The notes under the pieces were generated by a model. That model had not been told where the DNA came from, ran no database searches, and worked only from the letters and a program-made list of their open reading frames with translations. A program made the position numbers and the translations under genes. A stretch of DNA of 64,000 nucleotides from Chryseobacterium potabilaquae (lineage in GTDB: Bacteria > Bacteroidota > Bacteroidia > Flavobacteriales > Weeksellaceae): positions 20,806 through 84,805 of the forward strand of contig NZ_CACVBR010000014.1 in the NCBI RefSeq assembly GCF_902728265.1, written 5' to 3'. This document shows, piece by piece, positions 45,280 through 54,939 of this stretch (its first letter is position 1; every line of letters starts with the position of its first letter).

Positions 45280-46182
45280 TTATAATTTAGAGGGGTGAGA
45301 TGTTTTTTTTTTCTTTTTTAAAAAATAGAAGGCTACTGCGGCGATTAATAAAATTGGCCAAATCGTAATGAGCCCAATAAGTATTTTTTGGATTAAATAT
45401 ATCCCTTCTATAAAAGCATTTTTTGCACCGTAAATAAAATTAAATTTATATTTATTATCAATATTTTTTGTATTGGTGATGGCAATTTCTGCAATTCTTA
45501 GCTTAGGTTCTTTGATGTAGATATCAACAGTACTATATTTAATATGATCACTCATATTAAAGTGGGCTAACTGTTGTAAATTATTTTCGGCCATATTATC
45601 GTCACTCATATTGACTTTAGCTTTATTAGTCTTGAGTTGACTGATGTTCTCACCTGTTTTTTCTATTCTTTTACCTTCTAGTTCAGCATACTTTATATTT
45701 GAAGTTACATCTTCTGCATTGATTGATCTTACATTGAGAAAGAGTTTTTTATTATTGACCATTGTTAAAAGTTCTCCCAATCTTTCTGTGGGGACTTTTA
45801 CTTGCATTGTGTTTTCGGTCTGATATTTTTTCACAAGTACTGCTTCTTCATTTGATGTAGTATAAGTATCTTCTGATATTACATTACTATGCAAGTTACT
45901 ATGAGTAACAAATCCACCTAATTCCTGTACTGATTTTTCAATAGAGATGGTTGCATCATAAACATCTTTCACTTCCATATTTACTTCTGCTTTTTTTATA
46001 AACTGCTTATCCTTTACCTTCATAGTTGCAGCAGAAGAGATGCTGTCTGAGACGACGATGGCTGAGGAATCAGCATTTTCTGAAAGTTCATATTTACTTG
46101 CTGTTGCTTCTCCTTTTTTACAAGAATAAATTCCTAGTAAAAATAAGGTAGCAAGTGATAATCTAATGGAGGTTGTTCTCAT
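45280..46182 (-). CDS. DUF4349 lipoprotein
   Basis: 300 residues. Lipoprotein signal with Cys in IYSCKKGEA (about residue 21). The DUF4349 domain begins near KQFIKKAEVNMEVKDVYDAT and continues with ELGGFVTHSNLHSN, QVKVPTERLGELLTMV and VTSNIKYAELEGKRI; a helical region follows. A membrane span (KILIGLITIWPILLIAAVAFYF) and a Lys-rich tail end the protein, the usual layout for this family. Function unknown; proposed envelope role only. It is a single gene with its own terminator. Confidence 0.87.
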   Translation of the reverse strand: MRTTSIRLSLATLFLLGIYSCKKGEATASKYELSENADSSAIVVSDSISSAATMKVKDKQFIKKAEVNMEVKDVYDATISIEKSVQELGGFVTHSNLHSNVISEDTYTTSNEEAVLVKKYQTENTMQVKVPTERLGELLTMVNNKKLFLNVRSINAEDVTSNIKYAELEGKRIEKTGENISQLKTNKAKVNMSDDNMAENNLQQLAHFNMSDHIKYSTVDIYIKEPKLRIAEIAITNTKNIDNKYKFNFIYGAKNAFIEGIYLIQKILIGLITIWPILLIAAVAFYFLKKKKKTSHPSKL

Positions 46183-46390
46183 ATGATTGATTTTAAAAGT
46201 TTATATTTTTCAAAGTTCCTATGCAAAGACTTGTAAAGTTTGAAAATCAACAGTAAATAAATTGTAAATCTATCATAGTGTTATTAATTATTTTGAAATC
46301 AGTGTTTTGTATATTTTATTTGTAATTAAATATTTGTTTTCGGAGTGATTTTTGCATAACTTTTACAAATCAATCCAACAAAAAATTACT

Positions 46391-47749
46391 ATGTCAAATG
46401 CTTTTTCTAAAATCCGTAATGTAATAGAACTATTCAAAGCTATTGACTTTGATCAGTTAAGTGCAATTTCTAAAAAAGTTGATTTGCCAAAGCTTATGCA
46501 GGGCTTTTCAAAATTAGATGATAAACAACTTGGAGGTTTGATGAAAATGCTCAATCCTAATACAGGAAAGAAAGAGCTTCCTCCAATTGATGGTGACTTC
46601 TATGATGTTTATCATACATTAACGCTAGAGCAAAGAGAAATTCAACTTAAAGTAAGAGACTTTATGGAAAAAGAGGTAAAACCTTTAGTGAATCATTATT
46701 GGCTTAGAGATGAATTTCCTTTTGAATTAATTCCCAAGTTTCAAAAACTAAATATTTGTGGGGTAACTTATGAAGGATATGGTTGTCCCGGAATGCCTTT
46801 TTTAATGGAAGGTGTTATTGCTATGGAAATGGCGAGGATTGATGCTTCAATTGCTACTTTTTTTGGAGTACAGTCGGGGTTGGCGATGGGATCAATTTAT
46901 ATATGTGGTTCAGAAGAACAAAAGCAAAAATGGTTGCCACAAATGCAAAAATTTGAAAAAATTGGAGCTTTTGGATTGACGGAGCCTGAAGTGGGTTCAG
47001 GTGCAGCGGGGGGATTAACAGTAACTTGTGAAAATACCTCAGAAGGTTGGATTCTAAATGGGCAAAAGAAATGGATAGGAAATGCACCATTTGCTGATTT
47101 GACTATTATTTGGGCAAGGGATGTAAAGGATGGTGAGGTAAAAGGTTTTATTGTGGAAAAAGATAATCCGGGCTTTTCTGTGGAGAAAATTAAAGGTAAA
47201 ATGGCATTGAGAATCGTTCAAAATGGTTTGATTACTTTAAAAGACTGTTTAATAACGGAAGAAAATCGTTTACAAAATGCCAATTCATTTAAAGATACAG
47301 CAAAAGTATTAAGAATGACAAGAGCCGGAGTCGCTTGGATGGCAACAGGCTGTGCAAGAGGAGCCTATGAAAGTGCTTTGGACTATACAAGAAAAAGAAA
47401 GCAATTTGGAAAGCCCATAGCTTCATTTCAGATGATACAAGGTCATTTAGTGGAAATGCTTTCTAATTTGACAGCAATGCAAACGATGGTATTTAGATTA
47501 TCTGAAATGCAGGATGAAGGTATTTTAAAAGATGAGCATGCTTCTTTAGCCAAAGTTTTTTGTACTTTGAGAACCCGAGATATTGTTTCTAGAGCTAGAG
47601 AGGTTCTAGGAGGAAATGGGATTTTGTTGGAATATGATGTTGCAAGATTTGTAGCGGATGCCGAAGCTATTTATTCATACGAGGGGACTAAAGAAATCAA
47701 TTCATTAATAGTAGGACGCTCAATAACCGGGTTTAGTGCTTTTGTTTAA
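46391..47749 (+). CDS. acyl-CoA dehydrogenase, glutaryl-CoA dehydrogenase-like
   Basis: 452 residues from the ATG at 46391; an in-frame TTG 39 bases earlier is unlikely. An N-terminal extension of about 55 residues (KIRNVIELFKAIDFDQLSAI...) precedes the dehydrogenase fold. Family marks: GAFGLTEPEVGSG for substrate and FAD, KKWIGNAPFADL, YTRKRKQFGKPIASFQMIQ, and the C-terminal EVLGGNGILLEYDVARFVAD with YEGTKEINSLIVGR carrying the catalytic Glu. It resembles glutaryl-CoA dehydrogenase and plant short-chain acyl-CoA oxidase ACX4. The exact acyl chain cannot be told. It is convergent with the next gene. Confidence 0.9.
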   Translation: MSNAFSKIRNVIELFKAIDFDQLSAISKKVDLPKLMQGFSKLDDKQLGGLMKMLNPNTGKKELPPIDGDFYDVYHTLTLEQREIQLKVRDFMEKEVKPLVNHYWLRDEFPFELIPKFQKLNICGVTYEGYGCPGMPFLMEGVIAMEMARIDASIATFFGVQSGLAMGSIYICGSEEQKQKWLPQMQKFEKIGAFGLTEPEVGSGAAGGLTVTCENTSEGWILNGQKKWIGNAPFADLTIIWARDVKDGEVKGFIVEKDNPGFSVEKIKGKMALRIVQNGLITLKDCLITEENRLQNANSFKDTAKVLRMTRAGVAWMATGCARGAYESALDYTRKRKQFGKPIASFQMIQGHLVEMLSNLTAMQTMVFRLSEMQDEGILKDEHASLAKVFCTLRTRDIVSRAREVLGGNGILLEYDVARFVADAEAIYSYEGTKEINSLIVGRSITGFSAFV

Positions 47750-47762
47750 TAAATAAAAAATA

Positions 47763-48875
47763 TTAGTCCATTTCTTTGATTGTGATATTTTTTGAAATTT
47801 TGTAGTGTTTTTTCTTTCGATGTGGCTTTTCTTCCTCTCCAAGTAATTTTCCCCAAGGTTCTAAACCATTTACTCGCTCGAAAATTATTTTAAGAATGGC
47901 TATTGCAGGAATACATAAGAACATACCTGCTATTCCCCAAAGGTGTTCTCCAATAATGATTCCCAGAAAAGAAAATAAGGCGTTTATTTTTACTTTAGAT
48001 CCTACGACAAAAGGAAGTATGATATTTCCATCAATAATATGAACAATGATGTAACCAAGAATAACATAAAAACAAATGGAAGGAGATCCCGTTGCAAAAG
48101 CTATGAAACATGATATAAAAAGAGAAATACATATTCCTAAATAAGGGATTACATTAAGTAAGCCAGTTAAAACAGCTAGTAGTATTGCATATTTTACATC
48201 TAATATAGCTAAAACAATGAAGGTTAAAATAGATACTATTATAACTTGAAGGCAAAGCCCGATGATATATTTTTTAGTAATAATCCTAACTTCAGTAACT
48301 ACTTCCTGAACACTAGCTTTGTGCTTTTCACTAAAGATATTAACAATAAAATTGTTTAAAATTCTTCTATAGTTTAAAATAAAAATAAAGAATAATATAA
48401 AAAATAAAAAGAAGCCAAAACCTGTAGAAAATATCCCAAACGTAAATCCGAGAATCATTCCGGATGAAGAGAGAAGTTTGTTTATAGCCTGATCAATATA
48501 ATTGAGTTGATCATCTATTTTTACATTGAATGTTTTGGATACCCAATGTTGGAGACTGTTGAATAGTGTGGTTGATTGATCTCTAAGATGAGGAATATCT
48601 TTACTAAAACTAACAATTTGAGAACCAAAAAAATAGACTAATCCACTGAGAATAACCATCATTATCATAACGGACATCATGGTAGACAAAGATCTTGGAA
48701 ACTTTAGTTTTTTCTCCATAAAAGTTGCTATAGGAAGAAAAAGCATACCCATTAAAAATGCAAAAAAGAAGGGAGCTAAAATACTTTGACCTAAATCTAG
48801 AAGATAACCAATTCCAATAATGGAAATGATAATTAAAGAAAATCTAACAAGAAAAGGAAGTCTAAGAAAATTCAT
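47763..48875 (-). CDS. AI-2E (PerM/TqsA) family membrane protein
   Basis: 370 residues from the ATG at 48875; an earlier in-frame start would put 14 residues before the first span. Seven or eight membrane segments, with a soluble part at about 100-200, and the family motifs GLLNVIPYLGICIS and a DGNIILPFVVGSKVKINALF segment. The family name comes from a proposed autoinducer exporter, but members include ion antiporters, so no substrate is claimed. The tail is Lys-rich (HRKKKHYKISKN). Convergent with the acyl-CoA dehydrogenase, with only 13 bases between. Confidence 0.88.
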   Translation of the reverse strand: MNFLRLPFLVRFSLIIISIIGIGYLLDLGQSILAPFFFAFLMGMLFLPIATFMEKKLKFPRSLSTMMSVMIMMVILSGLVYFFGSQIVSFSKDIPHLRDQSTTLFNSLQHWVSKTFNVKIDDQLNYIDQAINKLLSSSGMILGFTFGIFSTGFGFFLFFILFFIFILNYRRILNNFIVNIFSEKHKASVQEVVTEVRIITKKYIIGLCLQVIIVSILTFIVLAILDVKYAILLAVLTGLLNVIPYLGICISLFISCFIAFATGSPSICFYVILGYIIVHIIDGNIILPFVVGSKVKINALFSFLGIIIGEHLWGIAGMFLCIPAIAILKIIFERVNGLEPWGKLLGEEEKPHRKKKHYKISKNITIKEMD

Positions 48876-48966
48876 AATTTTGAAAAATGTCTCATAAAAA
48901 TAAGAAAAACCGAGCAATTACCAGGCCTTTTTTGGTTAATCAGCCCTTTTCATTGTGTGGAGGTAA

Positions 48967-49004
48967 ATAAAAACCACGTTTCATAGAATTGGAACATGGT
49001 TTTT
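48967..49004 (-). terminator. terminator after lon
   Basis: AAAAACCA (48969-48976) pairs with TGGTTTTT (48997-49004); after one mismatch GTTTC pairs with GGAAC (one G-T). On the minus strand it is followed by TTTATTTACC. Confidence 0.78.
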
Positions 49005-49032
49005 ATGGAGAAGGTTAATATACGTTTGTTAA

Positions 49033-51438
49033 TTATTTTTCAATGGCGATACTAATAACATCTTCCATTCTGTTTACATAATGAATTTTAATGTTTTTCA
49101 AATAATCTTTTTTGATTTCATCCACATCTTTTTTATTAGCTTCACAAAGAATGACATCTTTAATTCCTGCTCTCGTTGCGGCCAGAAGTTTTTCTTTGAT
49201 TCCACCTACAGGAAGTACTTTTCCTCTTAGTGTTATTTCTCCAGTCATTGCAAGATGAGGTTTTACTTTCTTATTTTTAAAAGAAGATACCATTGACGTT
49301 AGCATTGCAATACCTGCAGAGGGTCCATCTTTTGGAGTTGCTCCTTCGGGAACGTGAACATGGATGTTTTTTTTGTCTAAATCTTCTTGTGCAATTCCTA
49401 AAGCATCATGTCTGGCTTTAATATATTCTAAAGCGATAGTCGCAGATTCTTTCATCACAGTACCTAGATTCCCTGTCATCGTTAATGTCCCTTTTCCATT
49501 GCTTAAAATACTTTCAATGAATAAAATATCTCCGCCAACGCTTGTCCAGGCAAGACCTGTTACCACACCGGGAACACTTGTAATTTCAGATAAGCTTTTT
49601 GGTCTAGGAACTCCTAATATCTCGTCCACTTTTTCAATAGAAATTTTGCCATTGTATTCTTTAGATAAAGCGGTTTGTAATGCTGACCATCTTGCAATAG
49701 CAGCAATTCTCTTTTCGAGAGTTCTTACCCCACTTTCGGATGTATGAGCTTCAATAATATGTTTAAGCTCAGCATTTCCAAGCTTAAATGATTTTGAATC
49801 TAACCCATTTTCTTCCTGTTGTTTTTTGATTAAATGCCTTTTTGCAATTTCGATTTTCTCTTCAAGTGTATAGCCTGCAATTTGAATAACTTCCATTCTG
49901 TCCAAGAGAGGAGTTTGAATAGAGGAAAAAGAATTTGCTGTTGCAATAAACATTACTTTAGATAGATCATAACCCATTTCTAAGAAATTGTCGTAAAAGG
50001 ACTTATTTTGTTCCGGATCTAAAACCTCAAGTAATGCGGAACTAGGATCTCCATGGATACCTTGTCCAACTTTATCAATTTCATCTAATACAATAACAGG
50101 GTTAGAAGTGCCAGACTTTTTTATCGATTGAAGAATCCTTCCTGCCATTGCTCCTATATAAGTTTTTCTATGTCCTCGAATTTCACTTTCATCGTGAAGT
50201 CCTCCTAAAGACAATCTTACATATTTTCTACCTAAAGCATCCGCAACAGATTTTCCTAATGAGGTTTTACCCACTCCTGGAGGCCCGACTAGCAAAAGGA
50301 TAGGAGATTTCATATTATTTTTTAACTTTAAAACAGCCATGTGTTCTAAAATTCTTTTTTTAATATCTTCCAGTCCAAAGTGAGCCTGATCTAATATTTT
50401 TTCTGCTTTTACAATATCAAAAATATCTTTTGTGTACGTTTCCCATGGAAGGTCAGTAAAGAAATCTAAATAATTTCTTTGAACATTATAATCCGGTGAA
50501 TTAGGGTTTTGACGTTGGAGTCGGCCAATTTCTTTTTGGAAATGCTCTTCTACTTCTTGATTCCACTTTTTCCCTTTCGCCTTTTTAATAAGATCCTCAA
50601 TATCACTTTCTGATCCCCCTCCTAATTCTTCCTGAATAGTTCTAATTTGTTGATTTAGAAAATATTCTCTTTGTTGCTTGTCAAGATCTTTAGAGGTCTT
50701 TTGATGAATTTGATTTCTCAGTTCAAGCTTTCTGAAATCTTCATGCATCATTTCATAGCACTTATTAGCTCTTTCCATTAGATTTTTCTCTTCAAGCAAT
50801 TTTTGCTTTTCAGTATATGGGAAATTAGCATTTGTACAGATGAAATTTAGCAAATCATCATTGTTGTTTATATTCTTTATAGCAAAATTTGCAGCATTGG
50901 GAATATTGGGATCGAGTTCAATGATTTTTAAAGCAAGATCTTTGATATTTTCAAGTAAAGCTTCGTATTCGTCCTTATTTTTAGGGTTTGAATCCTTTAA
51001 TTTTGAAATCTCAGCTCTAAAGTAAGACTGAGTATGAAGCATTTTCTTGATTTTAAATCTCTGAAAACCTTTTGTTATAGCTGTAATATTACCTTCAGGA
51101 AGTTTAATGATTTTAATAATTTTTGCTAAAGTTCCTATTTGGTATATGTCTTTTTCGAAAGGAAGTTCCAGGTCTGAATTTTTTTGACTTACAATTCCAA
51201 TCAAATCGCCATTTTTTTGTGCCTCTTCAATAAGTTGTATGGATGTTTTTCTCCCTGCTGTAATAGGAATTACCACATTGGGAAACATGACCATATTTCT
51301 TACAGGAAGGATTGGGAATATCTTTTGTTCGGAATTTTTTGCAGTTTCTGAAAAATCAGAAATGTTAATTTCCTCTGCTACAATATCAAACCCTTCACCG
51401 ATGATTTCATCAAAATTTATATCTTCAAATTCTGTCAT
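49033..51438 (-). CDS. lon: ATP-dependent protease Lon
   Basis: 801 residues in the normal order: N-terminal substrate domain ([18 protein letters not shown] onward), coiled coil, AAA+ module with Walker [10 protein letters not shown] and Walker [12 protein letters not shown], then the protease domain with catalytic dyad S707 in [10 protein letters not shown] and K750 in [10 protein letters not shown]. Lon degrades misfolded and regulatory proteins. An N-terminal extension of about 40 residues, acidic, is usual for Bacteroidota Lon. A perfect inverted repeat lies 12 bases before the start (51450-51462) and may regulate it. Confidence 0.97.
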   Translation of the reverse strand: MTEFEDINFDEIIGEGFDIVAEEINISDFSETAKNSEQKIFPILPVRNMVMFPNVVIPITAGRKTSIQLIEEAQKNGDLIGIVSQKNSDLELPFEKDIYQIGTLAKIIKIIKLPEGNITAITKGFQRFKIKKMLHTQSYFRAEISKLKDSNPKNKDEYEALLENIKDLALKIIELDPNIPNAANFAIKNINNNDDLLNFICTNANFPYTEKQKLLEEKNLMERANKCYEMMHEDFRKLELRNQIHQKTSKDLDKQQREYFLNQQIRTIQEELGGGSESDIEDLIKKAKGKKWNQEVEEHFQKEIGRLQRQNPNSPDYNVQRNYLDFFTDLPWETYTKDIFDIVKAEKILDQAHFGLEDIKKRILEHMAVLKLKNNMKSPILLLVGPPGVGKTSLGKSVADALGRKYVRLSLGGLHDESEIRGHRKTYIGAMAGRILQSIKKSGTSNPVIVLDEIDKVGQGIHGDPSSALLEVLDPEQNKSFYDNFLEMGYDLSKVMFIATANSFSSIQTPLLDRMEVIQIAGYTLEEKIEIAKRHLIKKQQEENGLDSKSFKLGNAELKHIIEAHTSESGVRTLEKRIAAIARWSALQTALSKEYNGKISIEKVDEILGVPRPKSLSEITSVPGVVTGLAWTSVGGDILFIESILSNGKGTLTMTGNLGTVMKESATIALEYIKARHDALGIAQEDLDKKNIHVHVPEGATPKDGPSAGIAMLTSMVSSFKNKKVKPHLAMTGEITLRGKVLPVGGIKEKLLAATRAGIKDVILCEANKKDVDEIKKDYLKNIKIHYVNRMEDVISIAIEK

Positions 51439-51446
51439 AATTATTC

Positions 51447-51465
51447 AAATGACAATTTGTCATTT
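51447..51465. promoter_or_regulatory. inverted repeat TGACA-N3-TGTCA at the lon start
   Basis: TGACAATTTGTCA (51450-51462) is a perfect 5+5 repeat with a 3-base spacer, and AAA/TTT flanks extend symmetry to about 8 pairs. It lies 12-24 bases before the lon ATG. It has the look of a repressor or activator operator; a role as an mRNA hairpin over the start region is also possible. Confidence 0.5.
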
Positions 51466-51699
51466 TCGTTTTAAATCGTTATATTGCTATTTCATAATAT
51501 ATGCTGAAAATAGACAACATATAATACATATATAATAATGCGCAATACTTATGCCATTTGTTTTTTAATGAAAAATATGGTCAAAATTTCCTTTTTAGTA
51601 TAATTAGATCGTAAAAAAAATAAAAAAGGAACTTCGACTTCTGTAATTTCTTAAAAATGTGTATTTTCGCAAACTGATAAAAAACTATAATTTATATAA

Positions 51700-53850
51700 A
51701 TGGCAATTTTAGGACAGATTAGGAACAGACCTTGGCTATTAATGGGTGTAATTGCATTGGCGCTTTTAGCGTTTTTGGTCAACCCAGATAGTATTGATAA
51801 GGTTTTTGGTAAGAATCCTGATGTTTTAGGAAAAGTAAATGGTGAAAAAATTACACGTGAAGAGTTTTATGATCAACTTTTCGTAATACAACAACAGGCT
51901 GAGCAGCAAGGACAACCCAAAACGGGGCTTGAAGAGCAGGCTTGGCAGTTATTGATTCAATCTAAACTTATCAAACAACAATTTGAGAAATTAGGTTTTG
52001 AAATGACGGATGATTACTTCTGGAACCAGATTCAGTATGATCAAATGTTTGCTCAAAGTAAACAGTTTTATGATGAGAAGGGTAATTTTAAGACACAGGA
52101 AATTAAAAAACAAGTAGAGGACTTAAAACAACAAAATCCCGAAGGATATAGCCAATGGCTTAAGAATAGAAAATCTATTGAATATCGATTAATGGCGAGA
52201 CAGGTGTTTGCCAATCTTTCGGCTGGTGTTACAACAGGTAAAAAGGAAGCTGAAGAATTAATGAGACAAAGAGATCAGCTTGCGGATATTGATTTTGTTA
52301 AAATTGATTATACTACTTATCTTCAGAAAACAAAGATCAATGTAACCACTCAAGATTTAGCAGGTTATATTAAACAGCATCCTGTTATGTTTAAAACGGA
52401 AGCGAGTAGAAATATTGGTGTTGTTTATTTTCCTTCTCAGCCAAGTACTGCTGATGATGCAGCGGCTCAAAAAGAGATTACAAAATTATTTTCTGGAGGA
52501 ACTGATGCTAGTGGGGGAACAGAGAACTTTCAAAATACAAAGAATGACTCTATGTTTATAATGGCAAACTCTGATATGCCTTTTAGCAATCAGTATGTAC
52601 AGCCTAGCCAATTGCCTCCAACTATCCAAGCCCAAATCGCAACTGCTTCGATAGGTCAAACATTCGGACCTTATAAAGAACAAAATGTATATGTGGTCTC
52701 TAAACTTTTAGGTAAAAAGACATCAGATTCTACATTATCAAGACATATCCTTATTGCTTTTAAAGGAAGTCCTGCAGGGGAAGGAGTTACTAGATCTAAA
52801 GAGGAAGCTAAAAAATTAGCAGATTCTATTGGAGCCATAGTAAAAGCAACACCTGCTAAATTTACTGATTTTCTTAAGCTTTCTAGTGACCCAAATTCTG
52901 CAGCTCAAGGAGGAAGCTTAGGATGGACAACTCCTGAAACACCTTTTGTTCCTGAGTTTTTACATTATTTAGCAAACAATCCGAAAGGGGCAACTGGAGT
53001 TGTTGAAACTCAATTTGGGTATCATATTATTAATATTGAAGATAAAAAGACTGGAGCGTTAGTCTATAAAGTTGCTAACCTTGTGAAAGCAGTTAAGCCA
53101 TCTGATGCTACAGAGTCTGAAATAGATAAAAAAGCAAGGAAATTTATTCAACAAGTTCAAGGGAAATCTTTTAATGATTTTGTAAATATTGCTAAAAAAG
53201 GGAATTATCAGTTTTCTAATCCAAAGCAGGCAAAAAGATTTGATGGAAAACTTCAAGGATTGGGAACAGACAAAGATGCAGATATTTTAGCTTGGGCCTT
53301 TGATAAGAAAAGATCTAAAGGAGATACAGAATTCTTTACGGTAGATGGAACAGGCGATAAAATTGTTGTTTATTTAAATGGAAAACAAGAAGAAGGTCTT
53401 GCTGATCCAGAATCTGTAAGAGACCAGATTGAAGTAATTGTTAAAAATAAATTAGCAGCAAAACAAATATCAGATAAAATTACAGCGGCTAAGGCTTCTG
53501 GTTTAGATCAAATAGCAAAACTATTTGCAACTACGAAGCAAAATGCACAAGTAAATATATTAAATCCTTCAGTAGCAGGAGCTATGGAACCTAAGGTTGC
53601 AGGAGCAGCGTTTGGAGTGGCAAAGGGTAAGATTTCTAATCCAATAGAAGGAGGTACAGCGGTGTATGTTCTTATTAAAAAGAATGAAACAACGAATAAA
53701 CAACCTGGAGATCTTAAACAGTTTACAGAATCTATTACGCAGAGAAATACTGGGATGTTTGGACAAGCTTGGTTAAAGAGTTTGCAAGATAATGCTGACA
53801 TCAAAGACTTTAGGATAGAAATCTGGAATAAAACAGGTTCTCAACAATAA
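51700..53850 (+). CDS. PpiD/SurA-like periplasmic peptidyl-prolyl isomerase
   Basis: 716 residues. One N-terminal membrane anchor (WLLMGVIALALLAFLV, about 11-27) is followed by a SurA_N-type chaperone region (VLGKVNGEKITREEFYDQL onward). The parvulin rotamase domain is at about 345-455, with LSRHILIAFKGSP, AQGGSLGWTTPETPFVPEF and FGYHIINIEDK. A second isomerase-like part follows. The layout equals PpiD, which helps outer membrane and secreted proteins fold after Sec export. A near-consensus -7 box, TATTTTCG, is about 30 bases before the start. It is monocistronic, with a strong terminator. Confidence 0.92.
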   Translation: MAILGQIRNRPWLLMGVIALALLAFLVNPDSIDKVFGKNPDVLGKVNGEKITREEFYDQLFVIQQQAEQQGQPKTGLEEQAWQLLIQSKLIKQQFEKLGFEMTDDYFWNQIQYDQMFAQSKQFYDEKGNFKTQEIKKQVEDLKQQNPEGYSQWLKNRKSIEYRLMARQVFANLSAGVTTGKKEAEELMRQRDQLADIDFVKIDYTTYLQKTKINVTTQDLAGYIKQHPVMFKTEASRNIGVVYFPSQPSTADDAAAQKEITKLFSGGTDASGGTENFQNTKNDSMFIMANSDMPFSNQYVQPSQLPPTIQAQIATASIGQTFGPYKEQNVYVVSKLLGKKTSDSTLSRHILIAFKGSPAGEGVTRSKEEAKKLADSIGAIVKATPAKFTDFLKLSSDPNSAAQGGSLGWTTPETPFVPEFLHYLANNPKGATGVVETQFGYHIINIEDKKTGALVYKVANLVKAVKPSDATESEIDKKARKFIQQVQGKSFNDFVNIAKKGNYQFSNPKQAKRFDGKLQGLGTDKDADILAWAFDKKRSKGDTEFFTVDGTGDKIVVYLNGKQEEGLADPESVRDQIEVIVKNKLAAKQISDKITAAKASGLDQIAKLFATTKQNAQVNILNPSVAGAMEPKVAGAAFGVAKGKISNPIEGGTAVYVLIKKNETTNKQPGDLKQFTESITQRNTGMFGQAWLKSLQDNADIKDFRIEIWNKTGSQQ

Positions 53851-53874
53851 TAAAATTAATTCTTATTAAGAATA

Positions 53875-53904
53875 AAAGCGGCAATTTTTTTTGCCGCTTT
53901 TTGT
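53875..53904 (+). terminator. terminator after the foldase gene
   Basis: A perfect 10-base-pair stem (53875-53884 with 53891-53900), loop of six T's, followed by TTG. Confidence 0.85.
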
Positions 53905-53949
53905 ATTTAGGGCAGAACAATAAAAGAAAAACATTAATTTAAAATGTAT

Positions 53950-53957
53950 TATATTTG
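53950..53957 (+). promoter_or_regulatory. -7 promoter box upstream of mlaD
   Basis: TATATTTG fits TAnnTTTG and ends 22 bases before the GTG start of mlaD. Confidence 0.55.
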
Positions 53958-53979
53958 CTCATTAGAAAAAATTTAGAAA

Positions 53980-54930
53980 GTGAAATTTAGTAAAGAATTA
54001 AAAGCTGGTGCGATAGCGCTATTGGCTATTGTGGGCTTTGTATTATTATTTCAGTTCATGAAAGGGAGGAGTCTTTTCACTACCGACAATATATTTTTCG
54101 CAAAATATGATAATGTTGAAGGTTTGGCTCAATCAGCGCCTGTTTCTATTAATGGCTTGAAAGTGGGGCAGGTTGATAAAATTATCCCTAAAAATTTAAA
54201 TAATGGAAGAATTAACTTTATTGTTAAAATTACAGTCGATAATAACTTTCAATTTTCCAAAAATTCAACATTAGAGATTTTTGAACCTGGTTTAATGTCA
54301 GGAAAAGAAATGAGGATAAATCTTGAGTATGGAGGAATAACAGCAAAAGATGGAGATACACTCAAAGGAGCATTTAAATTAGGTACTTTGGGAAGCCTTT
54401 CATCTCAAGTAGGACCTGTTAAAGATCAGTTACAAACCGTTTTGCATAGAGTAGATTCTTTAATGGCAAACGCCAATCTACTTGTAGACAATCAAAATAG
54501 AGCAGAAATTAAAGCTCTTCTTTCAAATCTTAATAAAACTGTTGCAGCATTGCAAACGACAGCAGGAAATGTGAATAATCTAGTGGGACATAATGATCCT
54601 AAACTTCAAAAAGTATTAGATGATGCAAGTTTAACCATGCAGAGTGGAAAAGTAACATTAGACAAATATGGTAACTTGGCGGAAAGTATTGATACGAAAA
54701 AATTGAACTCTACCATTGCCAACCTTGATATTACTGTAGGTAAGCTTAATCAAGTGATTGGGGGTATTGATAATGGGCAAGGAAGTTTAGGTAAATTAAT
54801 GAAAGACGAGCAGCTTTATAATAATTTAAATGCGGCATCTACTAATTTGAATTCATTGATTGAGGATATGAAAGCCAATCCGAAAAGATACATTAATTTC
54901 TCAGTTTTCGGTAAAAACAATAAAGACTAA
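53980..54930 (+). CDS. mlaD: MlaD family MCE-domain lipid transport protein
   Basis: 316 residues starting at GTG (53980); the sequence KFSKELKAGAIALLAIVGFVLLFQFMKG that follows directly is the usual N-terminal anchor, so the start is well supported although unusual. The MCE domain is at about 35-120 with YDNVEGLAQSAPVSINGLKVGQV. The C-terminal half is helical with repeated Asn-Leu patterns (ALLSNLNKTVAALQTTAGN), as in MlaD/YebT helices. It should form a ring that passes phospholipid from the MlaFE complex; mlaF and mlaE lie 15 kb away on the other strand. Followed after 9 bases by an Fe-S protein gene. Confidence 0.9.
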   Translation: MKFSKELKAGAIALLAIVGFVLLFQFMKGRSLFTTDNIFFAKYDNVEGLAQSAPVSINGLKVGQVDKIIPKNLNNGRINFIVKITVDNNFQFSKNSTLEIFEPGLMSGKEMRINLEYGGITAKDGDTLKGAFKLGTLGSLSSQVGPVKDQLQTVLHRVDSLMANANLLVDNQNRAEIKALLSNLNKTVAALQTTAGNVNNLVGHNDPKLQKVLDDASLTMQSGKVTLDKYGNLAESIDTKKLNSTIANLDITVGKLNQVIGGIDNGQGSLGKLMKDEQLYNNLNAASTNLNSLIEDMKANPKRYINFSVFGKNNKD

Positions 54931-54939
54931 TACACACAC

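Noticed and set aside
47763..48875. Quorum-sensing autoinducer-2 exporter
   Set aside because: The family name is historical; nothing in the sequence or neighbours supports AI-2 transport.
49364..49747. A 127-codon plus-strand open frame inside lon
   Set aside because: Antisense to the conserved Lon protease domain; no start context or recognisable protein.
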